NCBI RefSeq assembly: GCF_031177825.1
Contig: NZ_JAPSKE010000020.1
Span: forward strand, 39,404 to 103,403
Length of the DNA stretch: 64,000 nucleotides
From: Paenibacillus sp.
GTDB taxonomy: Bacteria > Bacillota > Bacilli > Paenibacillales > YIM-B00363
Direction: 5' to 3'
Positions 32,772 to 40,411 of the stretch are shown in pieces. Position numbers and translations under genes: made by a program. The notes below the pieces were generated by a model that saw nothing but the letters and a program-made list of their open reading frames with translations, was not told where the DNA came from and did not search any database. The first letter of the stretch is position 1; each line of letters opens with the position of its first letter.

Positions 32772-34879
32772 CAGGCGCGGCGCTGAACTCCCACTGTCCG
32801 TTCTGCAGCATGCAGTGCGGCATCGAGCTCACGCTGACGGAGAAGGAACCCGGTTGGGCGGTGCGCCCGAGCGGGTCGTTCCCCGTATCGACGGGGCGCC
32901 TCTGTCAGAAGGGGTACCATTCCCCGCGCCATGCCGTACACCCCGATCGCATTACGATGCCGCTCGTGCGCCGCGTCGTCGGCTCTCGCAGCTTGGAAGC
33001 GACGCCGTGGCAGCCGGAGAGCTGGGACGCCGCGTACGCGGAAATCTCGGACCGCATCCTGTCCATCCAAGCGAAGCACGGCGCGGACGCCGTCTCCGTC
33101 TTCGGCGGCGGCTCTCTGACCAACGAGGTGTGCTACTTGCTCGGCAAATTCGCCCGGGTCGCGCTGAAGACCCGGTACATCGACTACAACGGACGGTACT
33201 GCATGTCGTCCGCCGCCGCGGCGCAGATGCGCGCGTTCGGGCTCGACCGGGGCCTCACGCTGCCGCTCGACGATATCGCCGGCACGAAATACATCATTCT
33301 GGCGGGAACGAACATCGCCGAGTGCCAGCCGACGATGATGCCGTATTTGCTTGCGGCGAAGAAAGCGGGCGCCACGATCGTGACGATCGATCCGCGCCAG
33401 ACGATGACGTCCAAGATCGCGGACATTCACGTCAAGCTGCAGCCGGGGTTCGACTCCGTGTTCGTCAGCGGTCTATTGAACGCGATCATAAACGAAAAGC
33501 TGTACGACGAAGCGTACGTCGCCGAACGGACGAGCGGTCTGGAAGCGGTGGCCGAGGCGGTCCGCGAATTCACGCCGGAGTACGTGTCGCGGATTACGGG
33601 CATCTACGAGGAGAAAATCCGGGCGATCGCGCGCGGCTTCGCGAAGTCGGAGAGCGGCGTCGTGCTGACCGCCCGCGGACTGGAGCAGCAAGTGAACGGC
33701 GTCGAGCATACGCTCAATTACATTAACCTTGCGCTGCTCTGCGGCAAAGTCGGCCGGCCGAACAGCGGCTTCGGCGCCGTCACCGGGCAGGCGAACGGCC
33801 AAGGCGGCCGCGAGCACGGGCAGAAGGCCGATCAGCTGCCGGGGTACCGCTTGATCGAAGATCCGGAAGCGCGGCGGAAGGTGGCCGAGGTGTGGGGCGT
33901 CCATCCCGACACGCTGCCGGGCAAGGGCGTCTCCGCCTTCGAGCTGTTCGAGAAAATCGAGGCGGGCGACATCAAGGCGATGATCGTCCTCGGCTCGAAC
34001 CCGATCGTCTCGAGCCCGAACGCCTTGCGCGTCGAAGCCGCGCTGAAGAAGCTCGAGCTGCTCGTCGTCGTCGACCTGTTCGAGACGGAGACGGCGAAGC
34101 ACGCGGATTGGTTTCTGCCCGGCTCGTCGTTCCTCGAAGCCGAAGGGACGCTGACGAACGTGGAGGGCCGGGTGTTCCACCGCGCGAAGGCGCTCGATTT
34201 GCCGGGCAGCGCGAAGCTCGACATGCACATCTTGTGTGAGCTGGCCGAACGGCTCGGAGCGGGCCGGTACTTCAAGTTCAAGACGCCGAAGGACGTGTTC
34301 GAGGAGCTGCGCCGCGCGACGATCGGCGCGCCGGCCGATTATTCCGGCATCACGTACGACCGGCTGAAGCGGGAAGGCGGCGTCTTCTGGCCATGCCCGT
34401 CCGAGGACCATCCGGGCACGCCGCGGCTGTACGCCGACCGGTTCGCCCATGCGGACGGGAAGGCGAAGCTGCACGCGATCCGGCCGGGACTGCCCGCGGA
34501 GACGACGAGCCGCGAGTATCCGTACATCTTGACGACGGGCCGCGTCGGCAGCCAATACCTTAGCGGCGTACAGACGCGCCGGACGGAGCCGCTCGACGCG
34601 AAGGCGCCCGCGCCGGTCGCGGAGGTGCATGCGAGCGTCGCCGAGCGCATCGGCCTTCGGGCGGGCGACCGCATTCGGCTCACTACGAAGCGGGGCACGG
34701 CGGTGTTCCCGGTGCGCGTCTCGGACGACATTCACCCGACGACGATCTTCGTGCCGTTCCACTGGGGCGGCGAGCAGTCGATCAACCGGCTGACGAACGA
34801 CGCGCTGCACCCGATCAGCCGCATGCCGGAGTTCAAAATTTGCGCCGTTCGACCGGAACGGGTAGGGGGAGCGACATGA
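32768..34879 (+). CDS. nasC: Assimilatory nitrate reductase catalytic subunit
   Basis: The 703-residue molybdopterin enzyme has an N-terminal [4Fe-4S] site (Cys10, Cys13, Cys17, Cys46; CPFCSMQC and GRLCQKG), a molybdopterin domain with candidate Mo ligand Cys145 in NGRYCMSSAAA, and a C-terminal MGD-binding barrel (TTGRVGSQYLSGVQTRRTEP). It reduces nitrate to nitrite in the cytoplasm. No nasB-like electron-transfer gene is present, so the donor is unknown, perhaps ferredoxin/flavodoxin. ATG 32768 overlaps the nirD stop. Confidence 0.9.
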   Translation: MTGAALNSHCPFCSMQCGIELTLTEKEPGWAVRPSGSFPVSTGRLCQKGYHSPRHAVHPDRITMPLVRRVVGSRSLEATPWQPESWDAAYAEISDRILSIQAKHGADAVSVFGGGSLTNEVCYLLGKFARVALKTRYIDYNGRYCMSSAAAAQMRAFGLDRGLTLPLDDIAGTKYIILAGTNIAECQPTMMPYLLAAKKAGATIVTIDPRQTMTSKIADIHVKLQPGFDSVFVSGLLNAIINEKLYDEAYVAERTSGLEAVAEAVREFTPEYVSRITGIYEEKIRAIARGFAKSESGVVLTARGLEQQVNGVEHTLNYINLALLCGKVGRPNSGFGAVTGQANGQGGREHGQKADQLPGYRLIEDPEARRKVAEVWGVHPDTLPGKGVSAFELFEKIEAGDIKAMIVLGSNPIVSSPNALRVEAALKKLELLVVVDLFETETAKHADWFLPGSSFLEAEGTLTNVEGRVFHRAKALDLPGSAKLDMHILCELAERLGAGRYFKFKTPKDVFEELRRATIGAPADYSGITYDRLKREGGVFWPCPSEDHPGTPRLYADRFAHADGKAKLHAIRPGLPAETTSREYPYILTTGRVGSQYLSGVQTRRTEPLDAKAPAPVAEVHASVAERIGLRAGDRIRLTTKRGTAVFPVRVSDDIHPTTIFVPFHWGGEQSINRLTNDALHPISRMPEFKICAVRPERVGGAT

Positions 34880-35181
34880 CGAACGAATCGCTGCGAATCG
34901 TAGGCGCCGACGAAGGAACGAGACGGGACGTGCGGCGGCGGATGCCCGCTTGGGCCGAAGGGACGGTCGCCCTCGTGCGAAGCCGGGAAGACTGGGCGCG
35001 GCTCGACCGGTTGGAAGGTCCCGCGGTCCTCCTCGTGTACGACCGGGGATACGCCGATGCGGAAGCGGGCGGCTGGCCGACGTTCCATATCGACGACTTG
35101 GCATCGGCCGTCGAGGCGTTGACGTCGTCCTTCGCCTGGAGGCACTGGACGCCGGACTTCTTCGAGGAAGAAGCGTGGTAA
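34876..35181 (+). CDS. Small protein of unknown function at the end of the nitrate operon
   Basis: A 101-residue soluble protein. ATG 34876 overlaps the nasC stop (ATGAC), so it is co-translated with nitrate reductase. It is acidic, with aromatic-rich ends (GGWPTFHIDDLASAVEALTS near 65-84; FAWRHWTPDFFEEEAW at the C-terminus). No cysteine cluster, membrane helix or known family is visible. Its position suggests a maturation, chaperone or regulatory role for the reductases, which is inference only. Confidence 0.7.
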   Translation: MTNESLRIVGADEGTRRDVRRRMPAWAEGTVALVRSREDWARLDRLEGPAVLLVYDRGYADAEAGGWPTFHIDDLASAVEALTSSFAWRHWTPDFFEEEAW

Positions 35182-35196
35182 GCGCGGCGCGGGACG

Positions 35197-35249
35197 TTGC
35201 GTATTTTCCGAACGAGTGCTACAATGGCGAAAAACAAACCGATTGGTCT
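35197..35249 (+). promoter_or_regulatory. Promoter and operator of the tetR-fabF unit
   Basis: TTGCGT (35197-35202) and TACAAT (35220-35225) have a 17-bp spacer. The near-palindrome AAACCGATTGGTCT (35236-35249) follows at about +5, matching at 12 of 14 positions the perfect palindrome before the fabF-like gene. Confidence 0.65.
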
Positions 35250-35267
35250 GAAAATGGAGGACGTACC

Positions 35268-35864
35268 GTGCGTAAAGGCGAGGCGACGAAAGAGCATATC
35301 ATCGAGAAGGCGGCGCACGTGTTGAACCGCAGAGGATATTACGCCTCGTCCCTGTCCGAAATCATGGAGGCGTCCGGGCTGAAGAAGGGCGGCATCTATA
35401 ACCACTTCGAGAGCAAGGAAGAGATTATCGCGGAGGCGTTCGCGTATAACGTCAAGGCGATGAGCGAGCGGTTCGACGAGGCGGGGGCCGGCATCGCGCA
35501 CGCGATCGATCGCGTGCTCGCGATCGCCGCAGTCGCGCGGGAGCTGTATCGCGGCGAACCGATCCCCGGCGGCTGCGCCATCATGAACGCCGCCGTCGAA
35601 GCCGACGACGCCTACCCGTTCTTGAAGGCGCAGGCGCGGGCGTCCATGGAGCGGTTCGTGTCCAGGGTGCGCACGATCCTGGAGCAAGGCCAGCGGGACG
35701 GTCAGGTCGACCCGGAGGCCGACGCCGCGGAGGCGGCGCTGTTCGTCGTCTCCGCCATCGAAGGCGCGTTGATGATCAGCAAGCTGACGGACAGCGGCGA
35801 GGCGGTGGACGCGGCGCTCAAGCGGATCGCATCGTTTTTGAATCGGGAGCTTCGGCGCCCGTAA
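35268..35864 (+). CDS. TetR/AcrR-family repressor next to a FabF-like gene
   Basis: The 198-residue protein has an N-terminal TetR helix-turn-helix (YYASSLSEIMEASGLKKGGI followed by YNHFESKEEIIAEAF, about 22-57) and a C-terminal domain of the QacR/YezE/LmrA kind (GGCAIMNAAVEADD). GTG 35268 is chosen because ATGGAGG lies 7 nt upstream; homology begins there. The operator pair (35236-35249 and 35882-35895) suggests that it represses itself and the FabF-like gene. The ligand is unknown, possibly fatty acid-related. Confidence 0.87.
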   Translation: MRKGEATKEHIIEKAAHVLNRRGYYASSLSEIMEASGLKKGGIYNHFESKEEIIAEAFAYNVKAMSERFDEAGAGIAHAIDRVLAIAAVARELYRGEPIPGGCAIMNAAVEADDAYPFLKAQARASMERFVSRVRTILEQGQRDGQVDPEADAAEAALFVVSAIEGALMISKLTDSGEAVDAALKRIASFLNRELRRP

Positions 35865-35881
35865 TTTTTTTGCTTATTTAC

Positions 35882-35895
35882 AGACCGATCGGTCT
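35882..35895 (+). promoter_or_regulatory. Perfect TetR-type operator before the FabF-like gene
   Basis: The 14-bp perfect palindrome AGACCGATCGGTCT lies 27 bp before the FabF-like ATG. A weak promoter (TTGCTT at 35870-35875, 17 bp from TCTTAA) overlaps it. It matches the operator of the upstream tetR gene. Confidence 0.65.
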
Positions 35896-35922
35896 TAAAG
35901 TTGACGAGGGAGATGATTTGGA

Positions 35923-37167
35923 ATGGTAACGAGACGAGTCGTCGTCACGGGCATGGGCGTCGTATCGCCGATCGGCAGCGACGTGACGGCTTTCGGGGAA
36001 GCCTTGGCCGAGGGACGTTCGGGCATAACGACGATCCATGCCTTCGATCCGACGGGGTACCCGACGCGGATGGCCGGCGAGGTGCGCGATTTTCGCCCGG
36101 AGGCGTATATGGGCGCGAAGGAGGCGCGCGTCTACGACCGGTTTCTTCAATTCGCGGTCGCGGCGGCGAAGCAGGCAGTCGCGGCATCCGGCCTCGACGT
36201 CGGGGCGGACGCGGATCGCGTCGGCGTCTACGTCGGGAGCGGCATCGGGGGCATTCATACGCTGCTCGACAACCACCGCCAGTTCGCGGAGCGGGGGCCG
36301 AAGCGCGTCAGCCCGTTCATGATTCCGATGATGATCGGCAACATGGCGGCGGGCCAGCTGTCGATCCTGACCGGCGCCCGCGGCCCGACGTTCGCGCCGG
36401 TGTCGGCGTGCGCGACCGGCAACCACGCGATCGGCGAGGCGTTCCACGCGATCCGCGCCGGCCGGGCCGACGCGATGATCGCCGGCGGCGCGGAGGCGCC
36501 GATCCATGAGCTCGCGTTCGCCGGGTTCTGCAACATGCACGCGATGTCCGGCCGCAACGACGACCCGACGCGCGCGAGCCGTCCGTTCGACGCGAACCGG
36601 GACGGCTTCGTCATGGGCGAAGGGGCGGGCATCCTCGTGCTCGAGGAGCTGGAGAGCGCCCGCGCCCGCGGCGCGGCCATCTTGGCGGAGGTGGCGGGGT
36701 ACGGGGCGTCGTCGGACGCGTACCATATCACCGCGACCGACCCGGAAGGCCGCGGCGCGTATCTGGCGATGAAGGCCGCGCTCGAGGACGCCTCGCTGCG
36801 CCCGGAGGAGATCGACTATATTAACGCGCACGCGACCGGCACGCCGGTGGGGGACGCGTCGGAGACGAAGGCGATCCTTACCTTGTTCCCGCGGGAGGAC
36901 GAGCGGCCGCCGGTCAGCTCGACGAAGTCGATGACGGGCCATCTGTTCGGCGCCGCGGGCGCCGTGGAAGCGGTCGCCTCCGTGCTGGCGATTCGCCGGG
37001 GGCTGCTGCCGCCGACGATCAACTACGAGACGCCCGATCCGGCCTGCGCGCTGGACGTCGTACCGAACGTCGCGCGGCCGGCGGCGGTGAACGCCGTCTT
37101 GAGCAACGGCTTCGGCTTCGGGGGGCATAACGCGATGTTGGCGTTTCGAAAATATTTTCAAGAATAA
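35923..37167 (+). CDS. fabF: Beta-ketoacyl-ACP synthase II (FabF-like)
   Basis: The 414-residue thiolase-fold enzyme has the complete Cys-His-His triad at the E. coli FabF positions: Cys163 in VSACATGNHAIG, His303 in NAHATGTPVGD and His340 in STKSMTGHLFGAAG, with Lys335. The C-terminal NGFGFGGHNA loop is intact. It condenses malonyl-ACP with acyl-ACP. No fabH, acpP or other fatty-acid genes adjoin it, and it sits under a dedicated TetR repressor. It is therefore probably an accessory, inducible synthase for membrane adaptation and not the housekeeping copy. Confidence 0.9.
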   Translation: MVTRRVVVTGMGVVSPIGSDVTAFGEALAEGRSGITTIHAFDPTGYPTRMAGEVRDFRPEAYMGAKEARVYDRFLQFAVAAAKQAVAASGLDVGADADRVGVYVGSGIGGIHTLLDNHRQFAERGPKRVSPFMIPMMIGNMAAGQLSILTGARGPTFAPVSACATGNHAIGEAFHAIRAGRADAMIAGGAEAPIHELAFAGFCNMHAMSGRNDDPTRASRPFDANRDGFVMGEGAGILVLEELESARARGAAILAEVAGYGASSDAYHITATDPEGRGAYLAMKAALEDASLRPEEIDYINAHATGTPVGDASETKAILTLFPREDERPPVSSTKSMTGHLFGAAGAVEAVASVLAIRRGLLPPTINYETPDPACALDVVPNVARPAAVNAVLSNGFGFGGHNAMLAFRKYFQE

Positions 37168-37170
37168 GCA

Positions 37171-37201
37171 TTGACCCTCACGTTACGTTAGGCCTTATGC
37201 T
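37171..37201 (+). promoter_or_regulatory. MerR-type promoter with 19-bp spacer and central dyad
   Basis: TTGACC (37171-37176) and TATGCT (37196-37201) are separated by 19 bp, the over-long spacer used by MerR-family activators. The dyad CCTCACGTTACGTTAGG (37176-37192) fills the spacer. This indicates self-activation by the TipAS-type regulator that follows. Confidence 0.85.
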
Positions 37202-37229
37202 GATTCTCGAAGGGGGGCAGGCGAAGGCC

Positions 37230-37979
37230 ATGATGAAAGTAAAGGAAGTGTCGGAGCTGGCCGGTGTCAGCGTGCGCACGCTGCATCACTACGACGAGAT
37301 CGGACTGTTGTCCCCGGAGCATACGACGGAGGCCGGTTACCGTCTATACTCCGATCGGGATCTCGAGACGCTTCAGCAAATCTTGTTCTTCAAGGAGCTT
37401 GACCTTCCCTTGAAACAAATCAAGGACATTCTCCGGGATCCGAGCTTCGATCGGCAGGAGGCTCTGGAGCTGCATCGGAAGATGCTGCTCGTGAAGCGAA
37501 GCCGCATCGACAAAGTGCTCGGCACCTTGGAGAAGACGATCCGGCAAGCGAAGGGAGAGTTCGAAATGACGAACGAAGAAAAATTCGAAGGCTTCGACTT
37601 CAGCGTCAACCCGTACGAGCAAGAGGCGCGGGAGCGGTGGGGCGACAAGGCGATCGACGAATCGAAGAAGAAGCTCGGGAGTTTGTCGCAGGACGAACGC
37701 AAGGCGATGGAAGACGGAATGAACGCGATCTACGCGAAGCTGGCGGCGCTCCGCCACGGCCCGGCCGACAGCGACGAGGCGCAAGCCGCGATCAAAGAGT
37801 GGTACGACTTCTTGAACGGCGGCAACTTCGGGGTCCATTACTCGCTCGAAGCGTTCAGAGGGCTCGGACAAATGTATGTCGACGACGAGCGGTTTACCCG
37901 CAACATCGACAAGTTCGGCGAAGGGCTCGCGAAGTTTCTGCGGGACGGCATGGCCGTCTATGCGGATCGCAACGCCTAA
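37230..37979 (+). CDS. MerR-family regulator with TipAS antibiotic-recognition domain
   Basis: The roughly 249-residue protein has a MerR winged helix (VKEVSELAGVSVRTLHHYDE then IGLLSPEHTTEAGYRLYSD, about 3-40), a dimerising coiled coil (about 75-115) and a C-terminal TipAS domain (about 120-245), the fold that binds thiopeptide-type antibiotics in TipAL and drugs in Mta. The start is placed at ATG 37230 (or the next ATG) because an earlier in-frame ATG at 37197 lies inside the -10 element. A terminator follows the gene, so it is autonomous. Confidence 0.9.
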   Translation: MMKVKEVSELAGVSVRTLHHYDEIGLLSPEHTTEAGYRLYSDRDLETLQQILFFKELDLPLKQIKDILRDPSFDRQEALELHRKMLLVKRSRIDKVLGTLEKTIRQAKGEFEMTNEEKFEGFDFSVNPYEQEARERWGDKAIDESKKKLGSLSQDERKAMEDGMNAIYAKLAALRHGPADSDEAQAAIKEWYDFLNGGNFGVHYSLEAFRGLGQMYVDDERFTRNIDKFGEGLAKFLRDGMAVYADRNA

Positions 37980-37996
37980 TTCGCGATCGGAGGAAG

Positions 37997-38030
37997 AGAG
38001 GAGGTCGCCGGAGGGCGGCCTCCTCTTTTT
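37997..38030 (+). terminator. Intrinsic terminator after the MerR/TipAS gene
   Basis: A 13-bp stem AGAGGAGGTCGCC / GGCGGCCTCCTCT (one mismatched/wobble position) with the loop GGAG is followed by TTTTT. Confidence 0.9.
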
Positions 38031-38055
38031 GTCATGTGTTCCGTCGATGCCTGCT

Positions 38056-38253
38056 AATAGGGAACAGGAAAATTCCTTATTCTCGACGAACATGGCGGAA
38101 AGAGACGAATAGGGAACACGAAAGTTCCTTATTCGCGGGAGAAACGGTCCGAAACGGCGCTCTTGAGCGAAATAGAGAAATTTCATGTTCCCTATTCAGG
38201 CAAATTCGAGGGATGGCCCGCGAATAGGGAACAATGGTTTTCCCTATTTTCGC
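38056..38253. repeat. Cluster of four AATAGGGAA-type hairpin repeats
   Basis: Four short palindromes lie within 200 bp: 38056-38081, 38106-38135, 38171-38196 and 38219-38253. Each has arms like AATAGGGAA and TTCCCTATT (or TTCCTTATT) around a loop of 8 nt; unit 3 has variant left arm AATAGAGAA. They fill the gap between the MerR terminator and a convergent tetR gene, and no coding frame is evident. Confidence 0.7.
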
Positions 38254-38254
38254 T

Positions 38255-38848
38255 CTATTCGACCATGCAGCTCCGGAGCAGAGCCTCCGTATACTTCATG
38301 TTTCGAGCGATCGGAGCGTTGCTGCCCGTCAATCGGCTAGCCATAATGGCGCCTTCCATCGAATCGACCAGGTACGAAGCGAGCTCGGCGGCGTCGACGG
38401 TAGGGCGCAGCTCCTTGTCGCGAATACCGCGCTCGAGGATCGACGCGACGAATCGGACCATGTCCGCATACGCTTCGGCGGCCTTCTGCCGCAGCTCGGG
38501 GAACGTGCCGTCGCTTTCCACCGCCGTGTTCAGCAGCGGGCAGCCGCCCGGAATCGGCGGGTCGTCGACCGCGTCCTGGTAGATCGCGGCCAGCTTCATC
38601 AGCTTCTCGAGCGTGCTCGTCCCCTCGCGTTCGGCTTGCACGAACGCCTCTTGCAGAATTCGGCCCGCTCGTTCGAAGGCGGCCAGCACGATCGCTTCCT
38701 TCGTGTCGAAACGGCGATAGATGGCTCCCTTCGGGAGTCCGGTCGCCGACATGATGTCCCCGATGGACGTTGCGGCGATGCCTCTCGTGTTAAACAAAAG
38801 CATGGCCCGATGAATAATGAGTTCTCTGGTATCGTCCGGCTTCTTCAA
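38255..38848 (-). CDS. TetR/AcrR-family repressor (YezE/LmrA-like)
   Basis: The roughly 197-residue protein has the helix-turn-helix NTRGIAATSIGDIMSATGLP followed by KGAIYRRFDTKEAIV and the C-terminal LmrA/YxaF-type domain with IPGGCPLLNTAVESDG. It is a cousin of the TetR at 35268. The start is unusual: GGGAGG directly abuts an in-frame ATG (38857), which cannot then be used, but stands 9 nt before TTG 38848, giving MKKPDDTRELIIH. It is divergent from a DUF2306 membrane protein, with a 20-bp perfect operator between them. It probably represses that gene and itself. Confidence 0.85.
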   Translation of the reverse strand: MKKPDDTRELIIHRAMLLFNTRGIAATSIGDIMSATGLPKGAIYRRFDTKEAIVLAAFERAGRILQEAFVQAEREGTSTLEKLMKLAAIYQDAVDDPPIPGGCPLLNTAVESDGTFPELRQKAAEAYADMVRFVASILERGIRDKELRPTVDAAELASYLVDSMEGAIMASRLTGSNAPIARNMKYTEALLRSCMVE

Positions 38849-38913
38849 GCATTCCATCCTCCCGTCGGGCGACTGTATCCATAATATTGTCACGAATCGC
38901 GCGGAGTTGTCTA

Positions 38914-38971
38914 TTTTCAATCGGTCGGCGGTGACCTATAATGTAAGCTATACCGGACCGGACGGTCCGGT
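38914..38971 (+). promoter_or_regulatory. Promoter and 20-bp palindromic operator of the DUF2306 gene
   Basis: TTTTCA (38914-38919) and a perfect TATAAT (38937-38942) are spaced by 17 bp. Just after the predicted start of transcription lies ACCGGACCG-GA-CGGTCCGGT (38952-38971), a perfect 9-bp-arm palindrome of TetR-operator form. Confidence 0.7.
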
Positions 38972-39016
38972 CCTAACCATAGTATACATAAAATTTACGA
39001 AGGATGGTATGCCCTT

Positions 39017-39646
39017 ATGAAAACTCGAACGGAACGGAAACCCGCCGCCGCCGTCGCCCTTGCGGTCGTCGCGTTTCTGTGGATCATGCACACGCTCACG
39101 AAAAACTTCGTGTCCGATCCCGAATTCGTCAAGCTGATCGCCGCGAGGGACGCCTTCGCCGCCGACCCGTCGGTGTGGCTGTTCATGCTCCGAGCGCATA
39201 TCCTGCTCGCCGTCGTCTCGCTCGTCACGGGACCGATCGGCGCGATGCGGCGTTTCCGCCGAAAGTCGATCGCCTGGCATCGATGGAACGGCCGGGTGTA
39301 TGTCGTCTCCGTCGCTCTGAATTTTATCCCTGGGCTGTACGTCGCCTGGTTCGCGCCGGGAGCGCCGACGATCGCGGGCTTTCTTGTCCTGAACGTGCTC
39401 TGGCTGGCGACCACCGGGCTAGGGTACGTCTATATTCGCCGCGGCGATATCGCGAAGCATTCGCAGTGGATTACGCGCAGCTTCTTTCTCACGTACGCCA
39501 ACCTGACCATTCACGTGCTGCTGCCGATCGGCCAACACGCTGCGGGTCTTCCTTACGCGACTTCCTATGCGATCGCCGTCTGGGGAAGCATGGTCTTTAA
39601 TTTGGCGCTGGCCGAGGTCGCACTCCGCAAGAAATGGCTGACGTAA
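39017..39646 (+). CDS. DUF2306 membrane protein
   Basis: The 209-residue integral membrane protein has about five to six helices. The family pattern includes LRAHILLAVVSLVTGPIGAM followed by KSIAWHRWNGRVYVVSVAL and RGDIAKHSQWITRSFFLTYA, with conserved His residues in helices 2, 3 and 5 that may bind heme or metal. Function is unknown. It lies divergent to a TetR repressor and behind its operator, so it is presumably induced by a compound sensed by that repressor. Confidence 0.8.
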   Translation: MKTRTERKPAAAVALAVVAFLWIMHTLTKNFVSDPEFVKLIAARDAFAADPSVWLFMLRAHILLAVVSLVTGPIGAMRRFRRKSIAWHRWNGRVYVVSVALNFIPGLYVAWFAPGAPTIAGFLVLNVLWLATTGLGYVYIRRGDIAKHSQWITRSFFLTYANLTIHVLLPIGQHAAGLPYATSYAIAVWGSMVFNLALAEVALRKKWLT

Positions 39647-39736
39647 CGGAAGACGCTCCGCTCGCGGCGAAACTTTCCGGTCGGACGCGGCGTCTGTTAC
39701 TTACGACAAGATACGGACGGAGAGGGAGAACCGGGA

Positions 39737-40402
39737 ATGAAGAAGCTTTGGAAAAGGGTCGCGCTCTTAGCGGTGATCGCAGGCGTGGCGGGCGCCGGGG
39801 CGCTGGGCGCGGCGAACGCGCGGGTCGACGAGGCGACGAAGGCGTATAGGACGGAGCCGGAACAAGCGCCGGAGGCGGAGGCGATCGTCATTCTCGGCGC
39901 GCGCGTGTATTCGGAGACGCAGGTGTCGCCGATGCTGCACGATCGACTCGAGCAAGGGTTGGCGTTATACCGCGCCGGCAAGGCGCCGAAAATCATCGTC
40001 AGCGGCGATAACGGACAAGAGGAATACGACGAGGTGAACGCGATGAAGCGGTTCCTCGTCGATCGGGGCGTACCGGAGGAGGACATCTTCATGGATCATG
40101 CCGGGTTCAGCACGTACGAGAGCATGTATCGGGCGCGGGACGTGTTCGGCGTGAAGAAGGCGATCGTCGTGACGCAGAGCTACCATCTGAAGCGGGCCGT
40201 CTACGTCGGTCGGGCGCTCGGCGTCGACGCGTACGGCGTCGGCAGCGACCAACGCGAGCACTCCGGCGCCGAACGGCGCGAGGCGCGCGAAATCCTCGCG
40301 AGAGCGAAGGACTTCCTGCTTGTGCATACGACGCGCCCGGAACCGACGTACCTCGGGGAGACGTACGCGATTACGGGCGACGGCCGGCAAACGCACGACT
40401 AG
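39737..40402 (+). CDS. SanA/YdcF-like membrane-anchored DUF218 protein
   Basis: The 221-residue protein has an N-terminal signal anchor (about 5-27) and a DUF218 domain: EAIVILGARVYSETQVSPML, then KIIVSGDNGQEEYDEVNAMK and GFSTYESMYRARDVFGVKKA with IVVTQSYHLKRAVYVGRALG. It resembles SanA, which affects envelope permeability to vancomycin. The ATG follows GGAGAGGGAGAACC. The catalytic role is unknown. Confidence 0.85.
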   Translation: MKKLWKRVALLAVIAGVAGAGALGAANARVDEATKAYRTEPEQAPEAEAIVILGARVYSETQVSPMLHDRLEQGLALYRAGKAPKIIVSGDNGQEEYDEVNAMKRFLVDRGVPEEDIFMDHAGFSTYESMYRARDVFGVKKAIVVTQSYHLKRAVYVGRALGVDAYGVGSDQREHSGAERREAREILARAKDFLLVHTTRPEPTYLGETYAITGDGRQTHD

Positions 40403-40411
40403 GCAAGGCGC

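Noticed and set aside
38056..38253. Regular repeats suggesting a CRISPR array.
   Set aside because: Units are palindromes of variable length and orientation with unequal spacers, and no cas gene is present.
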